A stretch of DNA of 64,000 nucleotides from Pseudomonadota bacterium (GTDB taxonomy: Bacteria > Pseudomonadota > Alphaproteobacteria > Rhizobiales > Devosiaceae), in assembly GCA_023393475.1 (NCBI GenBank), contig JAEWLC010000025.1, positions 186,001-250,000 on the forward strand, read 5' to 3'. Shown here piece after piece: positions 40,036-49,708 of the stretch (within the stretch, counting starts at the first letter, position 1; each line of letters begins with the position of its first letter). Under the pieces are notes generated by a model. The model ran no database searches. It was not told the DNA's origin and worked only from the letters and a program-made list of their open reading frames with translations. The translations under genes and the position numbers were made by a program.

Positions 40036-43000
40036 TCAGCGCGGCGTGCCGACGGTTGCGACCGCCGCCGCGTAGGTGATGCCGCCACCGAAGGCGACGA
40101 GGCCCAGCCGGTCGCCCGGCTTGGTGGTCGGCAGCGCGTCCATCAGCGCCAGCGGAATGGTCGACGAGCTGGTGTTGCCGAACGTGCGGATGATCGAGTG
40201 CGCCGGCCGGCCGATGCGGCGGGCAATGGCGTCGATGATCCGCTGGTTGGCCTGGTGCGGCACCATCAGGTCGATATCGTCCATGCTGATGCCCTCGGCT
40301 GCGCAGGCCGAGGTCAGTGTCGCCGTCATGGCGCGAACGGCGTCCGTGAACACCTCGCGGCCATTCATGTGGATGTAGCCCTCCCCGGCACGCGGCACGC
40401 TGAGCAACTCGCCGGATTCGGGCGAACCCGCGATGGTGGGCTGCGCGAAGGTGAACAGCGCCGGCTGCTCGTGATCGGGGCCCTGGATCAGTGAGGCTGT
40501 GGCAGCATCCCCGAACAAAACGGCCGTAGTGAAATCGTCCTGGTCGAGCAGCGGCGACAGCACTTCGGAGGTGACGACGAGGACGCGCGCTGCAGGGTTG
40601 TTGGTGACGAAATCCCGAGCCTGGGCAAGGGCATAGAGATAACCGGAGCAGGCGGCGTTGATGTCGTAGGCGGCAAGGCTGACGCGGCCCACCTTGCTCA
40701 CGGAGTCGGCGACGCGACAGGCCAGCGACGGGGTGATGACGTCGGGCGTACCGGTCGTCGCGATGACGAGATCGATGTCGGTGATGGCGAGCTGCTGCTC
40801 ATGGAGCAGCTTCTGGGTCGCGGCGGTGGCCAGCGAGAATACCGTCTCGCCCGGTTGCACCCAGCGACGGCTCTCGATGCCCGTCAGCTTGACGATATCC
40901 GCCGAGTCGCGGGTTTGCCAGTTGCCGCGCAGGTCGGCATTGTTGACCTTCCGGCCGCCAGTGACACCAGCGATACCGGCAACGCCGACAGCCACCTGGG
41001 CGCGGCCGACAACGGCCGGCGCGGCAACCGCGGAAGGCCGGCGCTTGAGGATGGCCTTGTCGATGCGCTCGGCCGTGACCGTTGTCTGCCTGGGTGCGGC
41101 GTTGGCATTCGCCTCGACGAACATCAGCGGCGCGCCGACGGCGATCTTGTCCTTGGGCGCGACGGGGATCGACAGCACCTTGCCGGTGACCGTCGCCTGG
41201 ACGTCCACTGCGGCCTTGGTGGCTTCGACCACGGCAACGAGGTCGCCGGTCTTGACCATATCGCCCGGCTTCACCAGCAGCTCAACGATCTCGACTTCGT
41301 CGTCGGCGGGACCGGAGCCGATCGCGGTGATCGCTGCCGGGCCGGTATCGGCTTTCGGGGCTTCCCACTCGAGGTCGAACTCGAGCAGGGCCGCGGCGGC
41401 CTCCATGATCCGGCGATATGAGGGCAGGGTGTCGATCTGGCGTTCGAACTGGAACGGCACGTGGATGTCGTCGCGCGTGACGCGCTTGGCGAGCACCGGG
41501 ATCCCGGCCTTCTCCATCACCGTCGCCATCACCTCAGCGCCGAAGCCGGCGGTGTGGTTATCCTCGTGGACGACGAGCAGTCGCTTGGTGCGGCGGACCG
41601 AGCGGAGCACGGCGTCCTCGTCCCACGGCGAGATCGAGCGCAGGTCGATGAGGTCGACCTCGGCGCCGGCACCAGAGAGGGTTTCGGCCGCGAGCTGAGA
41701 CTGCGCCAGCGGGTTGCCCCAGGTGACCACCGTCAGGTCGTTGCCGGTGCGCACGTTCCGGGCGCGGCCGGGCAGCACGAAGTGCTTCGCCACATCCTCG
41801 GAGGTGCGGCGATCGGAGAGGTTCAGCGCGCTCTTGGGGTAGAGGAAGACCGTCGGCCGCTGGCTCTGGAAGGCGGCGTTGAGCAGGCCGGCGGCGTCGC
41901 CGGCGCTCGAAGGCATGACCACGTCGATGCCCGGCACATGGGCCAGCACCGATTCCAGCGTCTGCGCGTGGAACGGGCCGAGGCCTGCCTTGTAGCCGCC
42001 GCAGCTGACCATGAGGATCACTGGCGCCTGCCAGGCCCCGTCGGTGCGCCAGTGCATCGAGCCGAGCTCGGAGATGATCTGGTTGAAGGCGAGCGGCAGG
42101 AAATCAGCGAACTGCAGAAACGCCACGGGACGCTGCCCGGTGAGCGCGCGGCCGATCGATGTGCCGACGATGGTCGATTCCGACAGTGGCGCGTTGCGCA
42201 CGCGGCCGGGGAAGGCGGTCGAGAGCCCCTTGGTGACGCCGAAAACGTCGCCCTTGGGATCCTCGATGTCCTGGCCGAGGAGGTGAACCTCGCGGTTGGC
42301 CGCCAGTTGCTCGCGCAGAACGCGATTGAGCGCCTCGCGCATGGTCAGCGTCGATGCCTGGGCGTCGCCGCGATATTCCTTGGCCTGCGCGAAAGCGGCC
42401 GGGTAGGGCGCCTTCGCCTCACCCGCGGTCCCGGGGGCGCTTTCGCCGCGCGCTTCGGCAACGGCACTGGCGACTTCGGCGATCAGGCTCGTTTCCAGCT
42501 GGGCCAGCGCGGCTTCGCCCATCTGCGACTCGCGCAGGGACTGGCGTATTGCCTCCAGCGGATCGCGAACCTTGCCGGCATTGAGGTCATCGGTGGTCCG
42601 GTAAAGCGCCTGATCGTCGGCGTTCGTGTGGTCGGACAGGCGCTCGAGCTCCATCAGGACGATGGAAGGACCGCGAGTCGCGCGGGTATGCGTGACCGCG
42701 GCTTCGAACACCGCACGGGTGGAGCCGAGATCGACGCCGTCGACGCGGCGGATCGGCAGGCCGAGGAAGCTGTCGGCGGGGCCGGTGGGGAGATCGAAGA
42801 ACGTCTGGCCGGGCGTCCGTGTCGAGATGGCCCAGCTGTTGTTCTGGATCACGAACACGACAGGCGCACCCGTGCGCACCGCTTCGCCGACCGCTTCGAG
42901 GAACTCGCCCTGCTGGGTGGTGCCATCGCCGACGCAGCAGATGACGACGGGTGCATCCGGATGGGATTTCACCGCCTGGGCGTTGCCGACGGCGTGCAGC

Positions 43001-43359
43001 GCGTTGTTGCCGACCGGGCCGACCATCGAGGCGACCTTGAGACCCCGCGCCGAATAGTGGGCGCTCATCTGGCGGCCGCCGGAGTGCGAGTCGGCGGTGG
43101 CGAGCAGGCTCGAGAAGAACTCGCGCAACGGCATGCCACGGGCAACGAGCAATGCCTTGTCGCGGTAGTGGAGGTGCAGCCAGTCCTCGGCGCCGAGATA
43201 GTCGGCGATCAGCGCGGTCGACTCGTGACCTGCACCGGAAACATGGAAATGGGCGAGACCCTGCTTGACCAGGTCCTGCTCGACGCGGTCGATCTCTCGG
43301 GCGAGAAACATCGCCCGGTGGAGCCGCAGCATCGTCGGAATGTCCGAGGTCATCAGCAT
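40036..43359 (-). CDS. Fusion of 2-oxoacid dehydrogenase E1-alpha/beta, lipoyl-like domain and ketoacyl-ACP synthase III
   Basis: 1107 residues in one open frame. Residues about 8-310 are E1-alpha with the thiamine diphosphate motif from GDGTTQQGE (144) to QNNSW (172-176). Residues about 335-660 are E1-beta. Residues about 686-750 are a lipoyl/biotinyl-like domain with Lys715 in VEATKAAV. Residues about 788-1107 are a KASIII (FabH-type) enzyme with Cys904 (NAACSGY), His1035 (PHQAN) and Asn1062 (FGNTS). No E2 acyltransferase domain and no E3 are present or nearby. The order suggests an oxidatively decarboxylated acyl group passed from E1 to the lipoyl arm and then to the KASIII cysteine as a primer; this is inference. 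Confidence 0.88.
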   Translation of the reverse strand: MLMTSDIPTMLRLHRAMFLAREIDRVEQDLVKQGLAHFHVSGAGHESTALIADYLGAEDWLHLHYRDKALLVARGMPLREFFSSLLATADSHSGGRQMSAHYSARGLKVASMVGPVGNNALHAVGNAQAVKSHPDAPVVICCVGDGTTQQGEFLEAVGEAVRTGAPVVFVIQNNSWAISTRTPGQTFFDLPTGPADSFLGLPIRRVDGVDLGSTRAVFEAAVTHTRATRGPSIVLMELERLSDHTNADDQALYRTTDDLNAGKVRDPLEAIRQSLRESQMGEAALAQLETSLIAEVASAVAEARGESAPGTAGEAKAPYPAAFAQAKEYRGDAQASTLTMREALNRVLREQLAANREVHLLGQDIEDPKGDVFGVTKGLSTAFPGRVRNAPLSESTIVGTSIGRALTGQRPVAFLQFADFLPLAFNQIISELGSMHWRTDGAWQAPVILMVSCGGYKAGLGPFHAQTLESVLAHVPGIDVVMPSSAGDAAGLLNAAFQSQRPTVFLYPKSALNLSDRRTSEDVAKHFVLPGRARNVRTGNDLTVVTWGNPLAQSQLAAETLSGAGAEVDLIDLRSISPWDEDAVLRSVRRTKRLLVVHEDNHTAGFGAEVMATVMEKAGIPVLAKRVTRDDIHVPFQFERQIDTLPSYRRIMEAAAALLEFDLEWEAPKADTGPAAITAIGSGPADDEVEIVELLVKPGDMVKTGDLVAVVEATKAAVDVQATVTGKVLSIPVAPKDKIAVGAPLMFVEANANAAPRQTTVTAERIDKAILKRRPSAVAAPAVVGRAQVAVGVAGIAGVTGGRKVNNADLRGNWQTRDSADIVKLTGIESRRWVQPGETVFSLATAATQKLLHEQQLAITDIDLVIATTGTPDVITPSLACRVADSVSKVGRVSLAAYDINAACSGYLYALAQARDFVTNNPAARVLVVTSEVLSPLLDQDDFTTAVLFGDAATASLIQGPDHEQPALFTFAQPTIAGSPESGELLSVPRAGEGYIHMNGREVFTDAVRAMTATLTSACAAEGISMDDIDLMVPHQANQRIIDAIARRIGRPAHSIIRTFGNTSSSTIPLALMDALPTTKPGDRLGLVAFGGGITYAAAVATVGTPR

Positions 43360-43463
43360 AGCGCCGGGACCCTAGACCCGCTGTAGAGTAAAAACCAGAA
43401 CAACTACGCCACTTTATGGGCGCGCATAGCTGATTTGCCCCAAGGCGTTGCCGCCCTGCACCC

Positions 43464-44633
43464 TCACGCGCCGAGGAAACGCGCCAGCCGCTTGCCTACG
43501 GCAAGATACTTGGAGGGATCTACCGCGGCGTCGCCCAACCGGACCTCGAAGTGGAGGTGCGGCCCCGTCGAGCGGCCGGTGGAGCCGACTCGGGCGATGG
43601 GCGTGCCCGTCTCGACGATCTGCCCCTCCTTGGCGATGAAGGAACTGAGATGCCCGTAGCGGGTGACGAGGCCGGTGCTGTGGGTGATCTCGACGAGGTT
43701 TCCGTAGCCGGATCTTTCGCCGACGAACGTAACCTTGCCGTAGCCCGCGCTCAGAACCGTCGTGCCCCGGGGGGCCGGAAAGTCGATGCCGGCGTGGAAG
43801 GCACGACCGCCGGTGAATGGATCCTTGCGGTTGCCGAAGGTTGAACTCATCCGCGTAAGTGCATCCATCGGCTTGTGAATTGGCGCGAGGTCGATGGCGC
43901 TGCGGGCCGCCTTGAAGCGGGCGAGGGCGAGGTAGGCATCGTTGGCCTCGTCGACGATGCCGCTCGAATCGAGTGCTTCGGTAGACGGGGGAAGGAGCGG
44001 GCCGCCAACGCCTTCGTCGAGACCGTCGGGCATCTTCGGCTTGATGCCGATGCCCCGCAACGCGTCGAGGATGGCGTCGGTTGACTCGGTAGCGGAAGCC
44101 GACAGCGAGGCGAGCGCCAATCGGCTGTCGGTCATCATTCGGGTCATCGAGGTACTTACCTCGGCGAGATCGTCTGGAGTCGCGGCGGCGGGCGTGACAG
44201 CAGCGACCGGCGGGTCGGCGTCGCCCGACGCGCTCAGCTCTGGCTCGAGGCCCATCTCCGCAGCCTTCTGGGCCAACTGCCTGACCAGCTGATGCTGTTC
44301 GAGCAGCACTTCCTGCTGCTGCGTGAGTTCCTGCAATTGCAGGTTGATGTCACCGGTCTGTGCGTACTGTCGCGAGTGCAGGCGATCGACCTCGACACGG
44401 AGCTGCGCGATGCGGTCCTCGTAGGCCGAAACGACCTGCTCGCTCTGCCCGTTGAGCAGAGCCGAAATGTCGGGCGCCATCAGGAACCCGACGAGGGTCA
44501 GGATGTTGGTGCCGAAGAGTACGGTGAAGCTGAGATAGAACAGCGACGGGCGGATGCCTCCGCCGCCATGCTTGGGCGCCTTCTTCGGTGGCGCGCCGAA
44601 CACCTTGTGAACTTTACCCTTCTGGGGACTCAC
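43464..44633 (-). CDS. M23-family metallopeptidase with coiled coil
   Basis: 389 residues from a GTG at 44633 with GGAG eight bases upstream; a GTG three codons earlier is also possible. It has a cytoplasmic basic N-terminus, one membrane helix (about 33-56) and a coiled coil (about 65-130). After a linker, a C-terminal LytM domain (about 275-370) has the zinc ligands in FHAGIDF and GPHLHFE. It should cut peptidoglycan cross-links in the periplasm or activate amidases. The intact HxxxD and HxH suggest an active enzyme. Confidence 0.9.
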   Translation of the reverse strand: MSPQKGKVHKVFGAPPKKAPKHGGGGIRPSLFYLSFTVLFGTNILTLVGFLMAPDISALLNGQSEQVVSAYEDRIAQLRVEVDRLHSRQYAQTGDINLQLQELTQQQEVLLEQHQLVRQLAQKAAEMGLEPELSASGDADPPVAAVTPAAATPDDLAEVSTSMTRMMTDSRLALASLSASATESTDAILDALRGIGIKPKMPDGLDEGVGGPLLPPSTEALDSSGIVDEANDAYLALARFKAARSAIDLAPIHKPMDALTRMSSTFGNRKDPFTGGRAFHAGIDFPAPRGTTVLSAGYGKVTFVGERSGYGNLVEITHSTGLVTRYGHLSSFIAKEGQIVETGTPIARVGSTGRSTGPHLHFEVRLGDAAVDPSKYLAVGKRLARFLGA

Positions 44634-44727
44634 AACTGCCACTCCGGACGCAACTCAACTGCGTCCGATCATGGTCCGTTAAGGTTAATAAACGCGAAAA
44701 GTCCCGGCAGCTGGGGCCGAACAGTGC

Positions 44728-45234
44728 CTAGCGCTTCTTCTTCGCGGGCGCATCGCTGGCCTTCGAGACCAGTTCGCGCGTCGCTGCCAGCACCTTTTCG
44801 GCGTGGCCCTTGATACGCGTGGCGTGAAAGACGCCGGCGACGTTGCCATCCGGACCAACGAGGACGGTGACGCGCTTCACGCCCATGAACTCGGTGCCCC
44901 AGAGCTTCTTGAGCTGCCAGATGCCGTAGGCCTGGATCGCCTTCAGCTCTGGATCTGCCGCGAGGATCAAGCCGAGGTTGTACTTGTCCCGGAAGGAGCA
45001 GTGCTTCTCGACGCTGTCGGGGGAAATGCCGACGACAACAGCGCCGAGCTTGCGGAACTCGGGCATCTGGTCGGTGAACTCGATGTTCTCGAGCGTGCAG
45101 CCTTCCGTGTCGTCCTGCGGATAGAAGTAGAGGATAACCGGGTGCCCACGTTGCTCCGACAAGCGAAACGTCGTGTAGCTGTCCGTCGTCAGTTCGAAAT
45201 CGGGCGCCGGTGTGCCCACGGCAGGTAATGTCAT
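44728..45234 (-). CDS. bcp: Thioredoxin-dependent peroxiredoxin (Bcp/PrxQ)
   Basis: 168 residues. The peroxidatic Cys is in TEGCTLENIEF and a second Cys, in VEKHCSF, may be resolving. ILYFYPQDDTEGC is the family block. It has a Lys-rich tail (DAPAKKKR). It reduces peroxides in the cytosol. It is divergent from the large AsmA-like gene, with a 154-base gap for both promoters. Confidence 0.93.
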   Translation of the reverse strand: MTLPAVGTPAPDFELTTDSYTTFRLSEQRGHPVILYFYPQDDTEGCTLENIEFTDQMPEFRKLGAVVVGISPDSVEKHCSFRDKYNLGLILAADPELKAIQAYGIWQLKKLWGTEFMGVKRVTVLVGPDGNVAGVFHATRIKGHAEKVLAATRELVSKASDAPAKKKR

Positions 45235-45388
45235 GTTCTGGTCGCGCCAAAGTCACGGGAACGCCGGAAAACAGCGCCGCCAAGGGGTGTTAGTGCCATA
45301 TTGCAGCCGGTATCATCAGGCAGTGAACGCCTGCTCGGTTTGATTCTAGATTAGGGCGACAAACCGCGCAGCCTCAAGTCGGAAAACA

Positions 45389-48300
45389 GTGAAACCTACT
45401 CCAGCTCCTGGCACGCTCCGCAAGCGCTCGGCATGGCGCATTCTGGGTAGGATCGCGGCAGCGGCGGTTGCTGCGCCGGTGCTTCTGCTCGTCGTCATGT
45501 ACGCCGTGCTGCTCGTTACCCCGATCCCCCTGCCGTTCGTGAACTCCCAGGTCCGCAACGCCGTGCTGGCCTCGATGCCCGAGGGCAGCCAGCTCGAGCT
45601 GGGCGAGATGGCTCTGGCGCTCGAGGGCTTCGTCTGGCCGGTGATCCAGTTCACCCCGGTCACTTTCACCGACATGAAGACCGGCGGCAGCGTGAGCATG
45701 GATGCGCTGGAGGTGGGCTTCTCGCCCATCAGGATGCTCGTCGGGCAGCCGGGTGCCACCGTCACGGTGGTAGGTCCGCACCTGCAGGTGAACCAGGACC
45801 TGTTCGGCCCGCGGCTCGCCAAGTTCGAGTACGTGGATACGCCCGACGGCGAACGCACCGTTCGCGTGATCGAAGGCGAGAGCAAGTTCCCGCAGGTGAA
45901 CCTTTCCTCCGGTGGCGTGGCGGTGACCGGCGAAGTGCCTGAGTCGAGCCTCGGCATCCGCTCGGACAACGACTGGCTGGTCTATAACCTCGAGGCCGCG
46001 GCGCAGGGCATCGCCGGCATCGTGCAGCAGGCCAAGCTCGGCAATTTCTCGCGTCTCGTGGTCCGCAAGGGCGCGCTCGACATGAACGACGCGCTCTACG
46101 GCATCCTGCGCCATTTCACCAATATCGAGCTGGATATCGCTCCGAGCCGCGACTCGAAGACCGCCTCCGGACGCTTCTCCGCCGAGATCAGCGGCTCGGT
46201 GATGAACGGCATCATCGAGTGGGTGGAAGACGAAGGCGGCAACGCCCGCATGAAGATGTCGATCACCAATCTCGACCCCGGCGCCTTTGCACCGTTCGTC
46301 GGCGAGCAGGAGCAGCCGATCGGTATCGTCGGCACGGCCTCGGTGTCGATCGACGTGGGCTTCACCCCCGAGAGCAAAATCACCGACGGGCTGTTCCACA
46401 TCGACCTGACCGGCATGGATGTGAAGGCAAACGGCCAATACTTCCCGATCGCCACATCGATCGCCGAAGTGGTGTGGGACCCCGCGATCGGGCAGTTCAC
46501 TATGGGTGAGACCCAGGTCAGCGTTGCGGGCAGCACCGGCATCGTGAGCGGGGTGTTCAAGCTGGGGCTGGATCCGCTCTACGGGCCGACCGTGGGCATC
46601 AAGATTTCCGGCCGCGACGTCTCCATCCACAACGAGTTGGGGGCGCCGGAGCACCCGTTCAGCGAGGTCAGTTTCCAGGGCTGGTCCGCGCCGCTCTACG
46701 GCGCCACGGGCATCGACCAGTTCGAGGCGAAGAAGGCGGATGGCTCCATACTCGTCTCCACCGGCCGCATCGACATGGTGAAGCGCGGCACCGGCTTCGA
46801 GATGAACATCGCCGGCGAGGGACTGTCGGCGGACGATCTCAAGCGGCTGTGGCCCGCGTTCCTCGCATCGGAATCGCGCGACTGGTTCATGAAGAACGTC
46901 GTCGGCGGGCGGATCAAGAAATCCACCATGCGCTACGCGTTCCCCGTCGGCTCCCTCGGCCAGCCGGGCGAGAACAAGCCGCTGCCGAAGAACGCCATGG
47001 CAATCGAGATCACCGGTGTCGGGGTGCAGATCAAGGCGCTCGATACGATGGATCCGATCACCATCGAAGGCGACATGAAGCTGAGCCTGCATGACTCGGA
47101 CATCGAGATCTCAGGCGACGGCGCCACTATCCCGACGCCGAAGGGGAATATCTCGATAGCCAATGCGGGCTTCATCATCGGTTCGAACAGCGACACCGAG
47201 GCCGTGTACGAAATCTCCGGTGACCTCTCCGGCGGCATTCCCGCGCTCATCGCGTGGACGAAGGAAAACCAGCCTGACGCGCTGAAGCAGGCGGCCCTGC
47301 CGATCGATCTCGACGTCCTCGAAGGGCAGGTTTCGCTCGGCCTCGTTGCGACCATCGTCACCGAGAAGGCGACCAACAAGCCCGTCAGCATGGACTATGC
47401 GATCAACGGCACGTTGCAGGATCTCGGCGCTACCGCGCCGATCGAAGGGCACACGATCGGCAAGGGCCAGCTGGATTTCCGTGTCACCCAGGCCGGCTTC
47501 AATGTCGGCGGGACAACGGAACTGGATGGGGTGCCGGCCGAAATCACCGCGAAGGGTACGCTCGATCCCAAGAACCCGGATGTCGTACTCACGGCGAAAG
47601 TGGACTCGGACGCCTTCAAGAAGTTCGGCGTGGATACCTCTGCCTTCCTCAACGGCTCGCTGACCGTTGCCGCCAAGCCCATGCCGGATGGCAGCGTGCA
47701 CCTCGTTGCCGACCTTGGCGACGCCAGCCTCAACGTGAAGGACATCGGCATCAGCAAGGCCGCGGGCGTGGCCGGCACCGCCGAGGCCCTGATCAAGATG
47801 AACGGCGATGTGGTCGACATCAACTCCCTGAAGGTGGGCTTCGCCGACGTGAAGCTCGAGGGCAGCCTCGGTTTCGACGTGAAGAAAGGGCTGCAATCGG
47901 CCGAGTTCACCAACTTTGCCCTGAGCCCCGGCGACGAAGCGCAGATTTCGCTCACGCCGATCCGGAACGGGTATCAGGTCCGGCTCCGCGGCGATCAGCT
48001 CGACCTGAAGCCGATGCTGCAGCGGTTCTTCAGCCTGTCAGGTGACTCGACTGGCGGCCCCCAGGCGACGGCCATCGACCAGACCATCGCGGTCGACCTC
48101 GAGTTGAAGCGGGCGCTCGGCTTCTACAAGACCACCGCCTACAACGTGAACCTCGACCTCGTTCTGCGCGGCGCCGACCTGCAGAAGGTCAACCTGCAGG
48201 CCAATCTAGGCGGCGATCGCAGCGTCTCGGTGACCACCAACCCGACGCCGGACGGCAAGGTCATGTCGGTCGCGTTCAACGACCTCGGGACGCTGCTTCG

Positions 48301-48847
48301 GCTGATGAACGTCTATCCGAACATGGAGGGCGGGCAGGGGAGCCTGGTCGTCGAGACCATCAAGGACCAGAAGATCGACCAGGGTACGCTGAATCTGAAC
48401 AACTTCGCCTTCGTCAACGAAGCCAACGTTGCCCAGATCCTCGGCAACCACAACGAGTCGCGGGCCATGATCGCGCGCTCCAACAAGCTCGAGTTCAGGA
48501 GCGCCGAGGCCGATTTCATCCGCCGCAAGGACCGTGTGGAGATCACCGACGCGGTGCTCGCAGGCTCGACGGTCGGCGGTACTGCCCGCGGCTTCATCTA
48601 TACGGACAACCGGCAGCTCGACCTCAACGGCACCTATGTGCCGCTGTTCGGGCTCAACAACGCCTTTGCCAAGCTGCTCGGGCCGCTGGCCGGCCGCGAG
48701 GGCGAGGGGCTCTACGGCGTGACCTTCGCGGTGAAGGGCCCACTCGACGATCCGCAGTTCAAGATCAACCCGATGTCGGCCCTCGTACCCGGCGCGTTCC
48801 GGCGCATGTTCGAGTATCGCGCCAAGGAAATCCCGCGCGTCGAGTAG
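45389..48847 (+). CDS. YhdP/AsmA-like envelope protein (DUF3971)
   Basis: 1152 residues from GTG 45389. It has a basic N-terminus, one membrane helix (about 20-45) and then a very long beta-rich periplasmic part. The N-terminal DUF3971-type region (about 50-550, with LKRLWPAFLASESRDWFMKN) and the AsmA-like C-terminal region (about 900-1130, ending LYGVTFAVKGPLDDPQFKIN) match the YhdP/AsmA superfamily. These are thought to bridge the periplasm for phospholipid transport. The gene stands alone between bcp and a universal stress gene. Confidence 0.88.
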   Translation: MKPTPAPGTLRKRSAWRILGRIAAAAVAAPVLLLVVMYAVLLVTPIPLPFVNSQVRNAVLASMPEGSQLELGEMALALEGFVWPVIQFTPVTFTDMKTGGSVSMDALEVGFSPIRMLVGQPGATVTVVGPHLQVNQDLFGPRLAKFEYVDTPDGERTVRVIEGESKFPQVNLSSGGVAVTGEVPESSLGIRSDNDWLVYNLEAAAQGIAGIVQQAKLGNFSRLVVRKGALDMNDALYGILRHFTNIELDIAPSRDSKTASGRFSAEISGSVMNGIIEWVEDEGGNARMKMSITNLDPGAFAPFVGEQEQPIGIVGTASVSIDVGFTPESKITDGLFHIDLTGMDVKANGQYFPIATSIAEVVWDPAIGQFTMGETQVSVAGSTGIVSGVFKLGLDPLYGPTVGIKISGRDVSIHNELGAPEHPFSEVSFQGWSAPLYGATGIDQFEAKKADGSILVSTGRIDMVKRGTGFEMNIAGEGLSADDLKRLWPAFLASESRDWFMKNVVGGRIKKSTMRYAFPVGSLGQPGENKPLPKNAMAIEITGVGVQIKALDTMDPITIEGDMKLSLHDSDIEISGDGATIPTPKGNISIANAGFIIGSNSDTEAVYEISGDLSGGIPALIAWTKENQPDALKQAALPIDLDVLEGQVSLGLVATIVTEKATNKPVSMDYAINGTLQDLGATAPIEGHTIGKGQLDFRVTQAGFNVGGTTELDGVPAEITAKGTLDPKNPDVVLTAKVDSDAFKKFGVDTSAFLNGSLTVAAKPMPDGSVHLVADLGDASLNVKDIGISKAAGVAGTAEALIKMNGDVVDINSLKVGFADVKLEGSLGFDVKKGLQSAEFTNFALSPGDEAQISLTPIRNGYQVRLRGDQLDLKPMLQRFFSLSGDSTGGPQATAIDQTIAVDLELKRALGFYKTTAYNVNLDLVLRGADLQKVNLQANLGGDRSVSVTTNPTPDGKVMSVAFNDLGTLLRLMNVYPNMEGGQGSLVVETIKDQKIDQGTLNLNNFAFVNEANVAQILGNHNESRAMIARSNKLEFRSAEADFIRRKDRVEITDAVLAGSTVGGTARGFIYTDNRQLDLNGTYVPLFGLNNAFAKLLGPLAGREGEGLYGVTFAVKGPLDDPQFKINPMSALVPGAFRRMFEYRAKEIPRVE

Positions 48848-48919
48848 GCTTGATTTCCCTCAAGACGCCGCTTGGCGTTTGGGCATAAGGTCCCCACATC
48901 TAGTGCGGAGGTATTTGAA

Positions 48920-49369
48920 ATGTATGCACATATTCTCGTTGCGACCGACGGTTCGGAACTGGCCGGACGGGCCCTGGACCATGCGCTGGGCCTCGCCAAG
49001 TCGCTCGGCTCCCAGGTGACCATCGTAACGGTCACCGAGCCGGCTGCGCTGGTCGGGGGCGGATATGCTGCTGTTGCCGGTACGGCGTTCGATCCGATCC
49101 CCGAGCTGATCGAAGCTCAGGAAGAGGCGGCCAAGGGCCTGTTGGCGAAAGCAGTGGAAGTGGCGAAGGCTGCCGGCATCGACGCCAAGACCGCCTACGT
49201 AAACGACAGCTTTCCGGCCGAGGGCATCATCGGCACCGCCGATTCCGTTGGCGCCGATCTGATCGTGATGGGCTCCCACGGCCGCCGCGGCCTCGGGCGG
49301 CTGCTCCTCGGCAGCCAGACCAGCAACGTGCTCGCACACACCAAGGTGCCGGTACTGGTGACGCGCTGA
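48920..49369 (+). CDS. Universal stress protein (UspA family)
   Basis: 149 residues from ATG 48920, with GGAGG nine bases upstream. A single Usp domain starts with YAHILVATDGSELA, and the ATP-binding loop GSHGRRGLGRLLLGS with G-2x-G-9x-G spacing is present. It should therefore be of the ATP-binding type. The role is usually stress survival; there is no specific partner here. Confidence 0.94.
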   Translation: MYAHILVATDGSELAGRALDHALGLAKSLGSQVTIVTVTEPAALVGGGYAAVAGTAFDPIPELIEAQEEAAKGLLAKAVEVAKAAGIDAKTAYVNDSFPAEGIIGTADSVGADLIVMGSHGRRGLGRLLLGSQTSNVLAHTKVPVLVTR

Positions 49370-49370
49370 C

Positions 49371-49389
49371 GGTATGAATTCTTCATACC
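49371..49389. promoter_or_regulatory. Operator of the ParDE pair
   Basis: GGTATGAA-TTC-TTCATACC is a perfect 19-base palindrome directly after the usp stop and 38 bases before the antitoxin ATG. Its place suits autorepression by ParD. TAGGCT (about 49396) might be the -10. Confidence 0.6.
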
Positions 49390-49426
49390 ACATGCTAGGC
49401 TGATTTCCAGCCACGGAGGTCAGCCA

Positions 49427-49708
49427 ATGCCCAAGGTTGTCAAACGCACGTTCAGCCTGACGGAAGAGCAGGCGGCCTTCATCGATGCGAAGGTGGAGTC
49501 CGGGGGATACGTGTCGGGCAGCGAGGTCGTGCGAGAGGGTTTGCGCGGCCTGCAGGACGACGACGCAGCGATTGAGCGGTGGATCCGCGAGGAGGTCGTG
49601 CCGACGCTTCAACGCATCGATGCCGGTGAGGAAGAACTCATCGACATCGATGTGGCGTTCGATGAAATTCTTGCGGAGCTCGACGCGCTTGAGAAGCGGT
49701 CAGCATGA
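49427..49708 (+). CDS. parD: ParD-family antitoxin
   Basis: 93 residues. An N-terminal ribbon-helix-helix part (VKRTFSLTEEQAAFIDAKVE, then GGYVSGSEVVREGLRGLQ) is followed by an acidic C-terminus that would wrap the toxin. The layout matches type II ParD antitoxins. GGAGG lies before the ATG. The stop overlaps the toxin start by four bases. Confidence 0.92.
   Translation: MPKVVKRTFSLTEEQAAFIDAKVESGGYVSGSEVVREGLRGLQDDDAAIERWIREEVVPTLQRIDAGEEELIDIDVAFDEILAELDALEKRSA

Noticed and set aside
40036..41010. KASIII as a separate gene wrongly joined to E1
   Set aside because: There is no stop, no ribosome-binding site and no convincing start between Lys715 and the KASIII part; the linker is continuous and the frame unbroken.
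41461..43386. 641-codon open frame on the plus strand across the E1-KASIII fusion
   Set aside because: Antisense shadow of a gene with intact catalytic motifs on the other strand; no recognisable domain.
45374..47092. 572-codon open frame opposite the YhdP-like gene
   Set aside because: Composition is His/Asp/Arg-rich shadow type, with no start context and no motifs.
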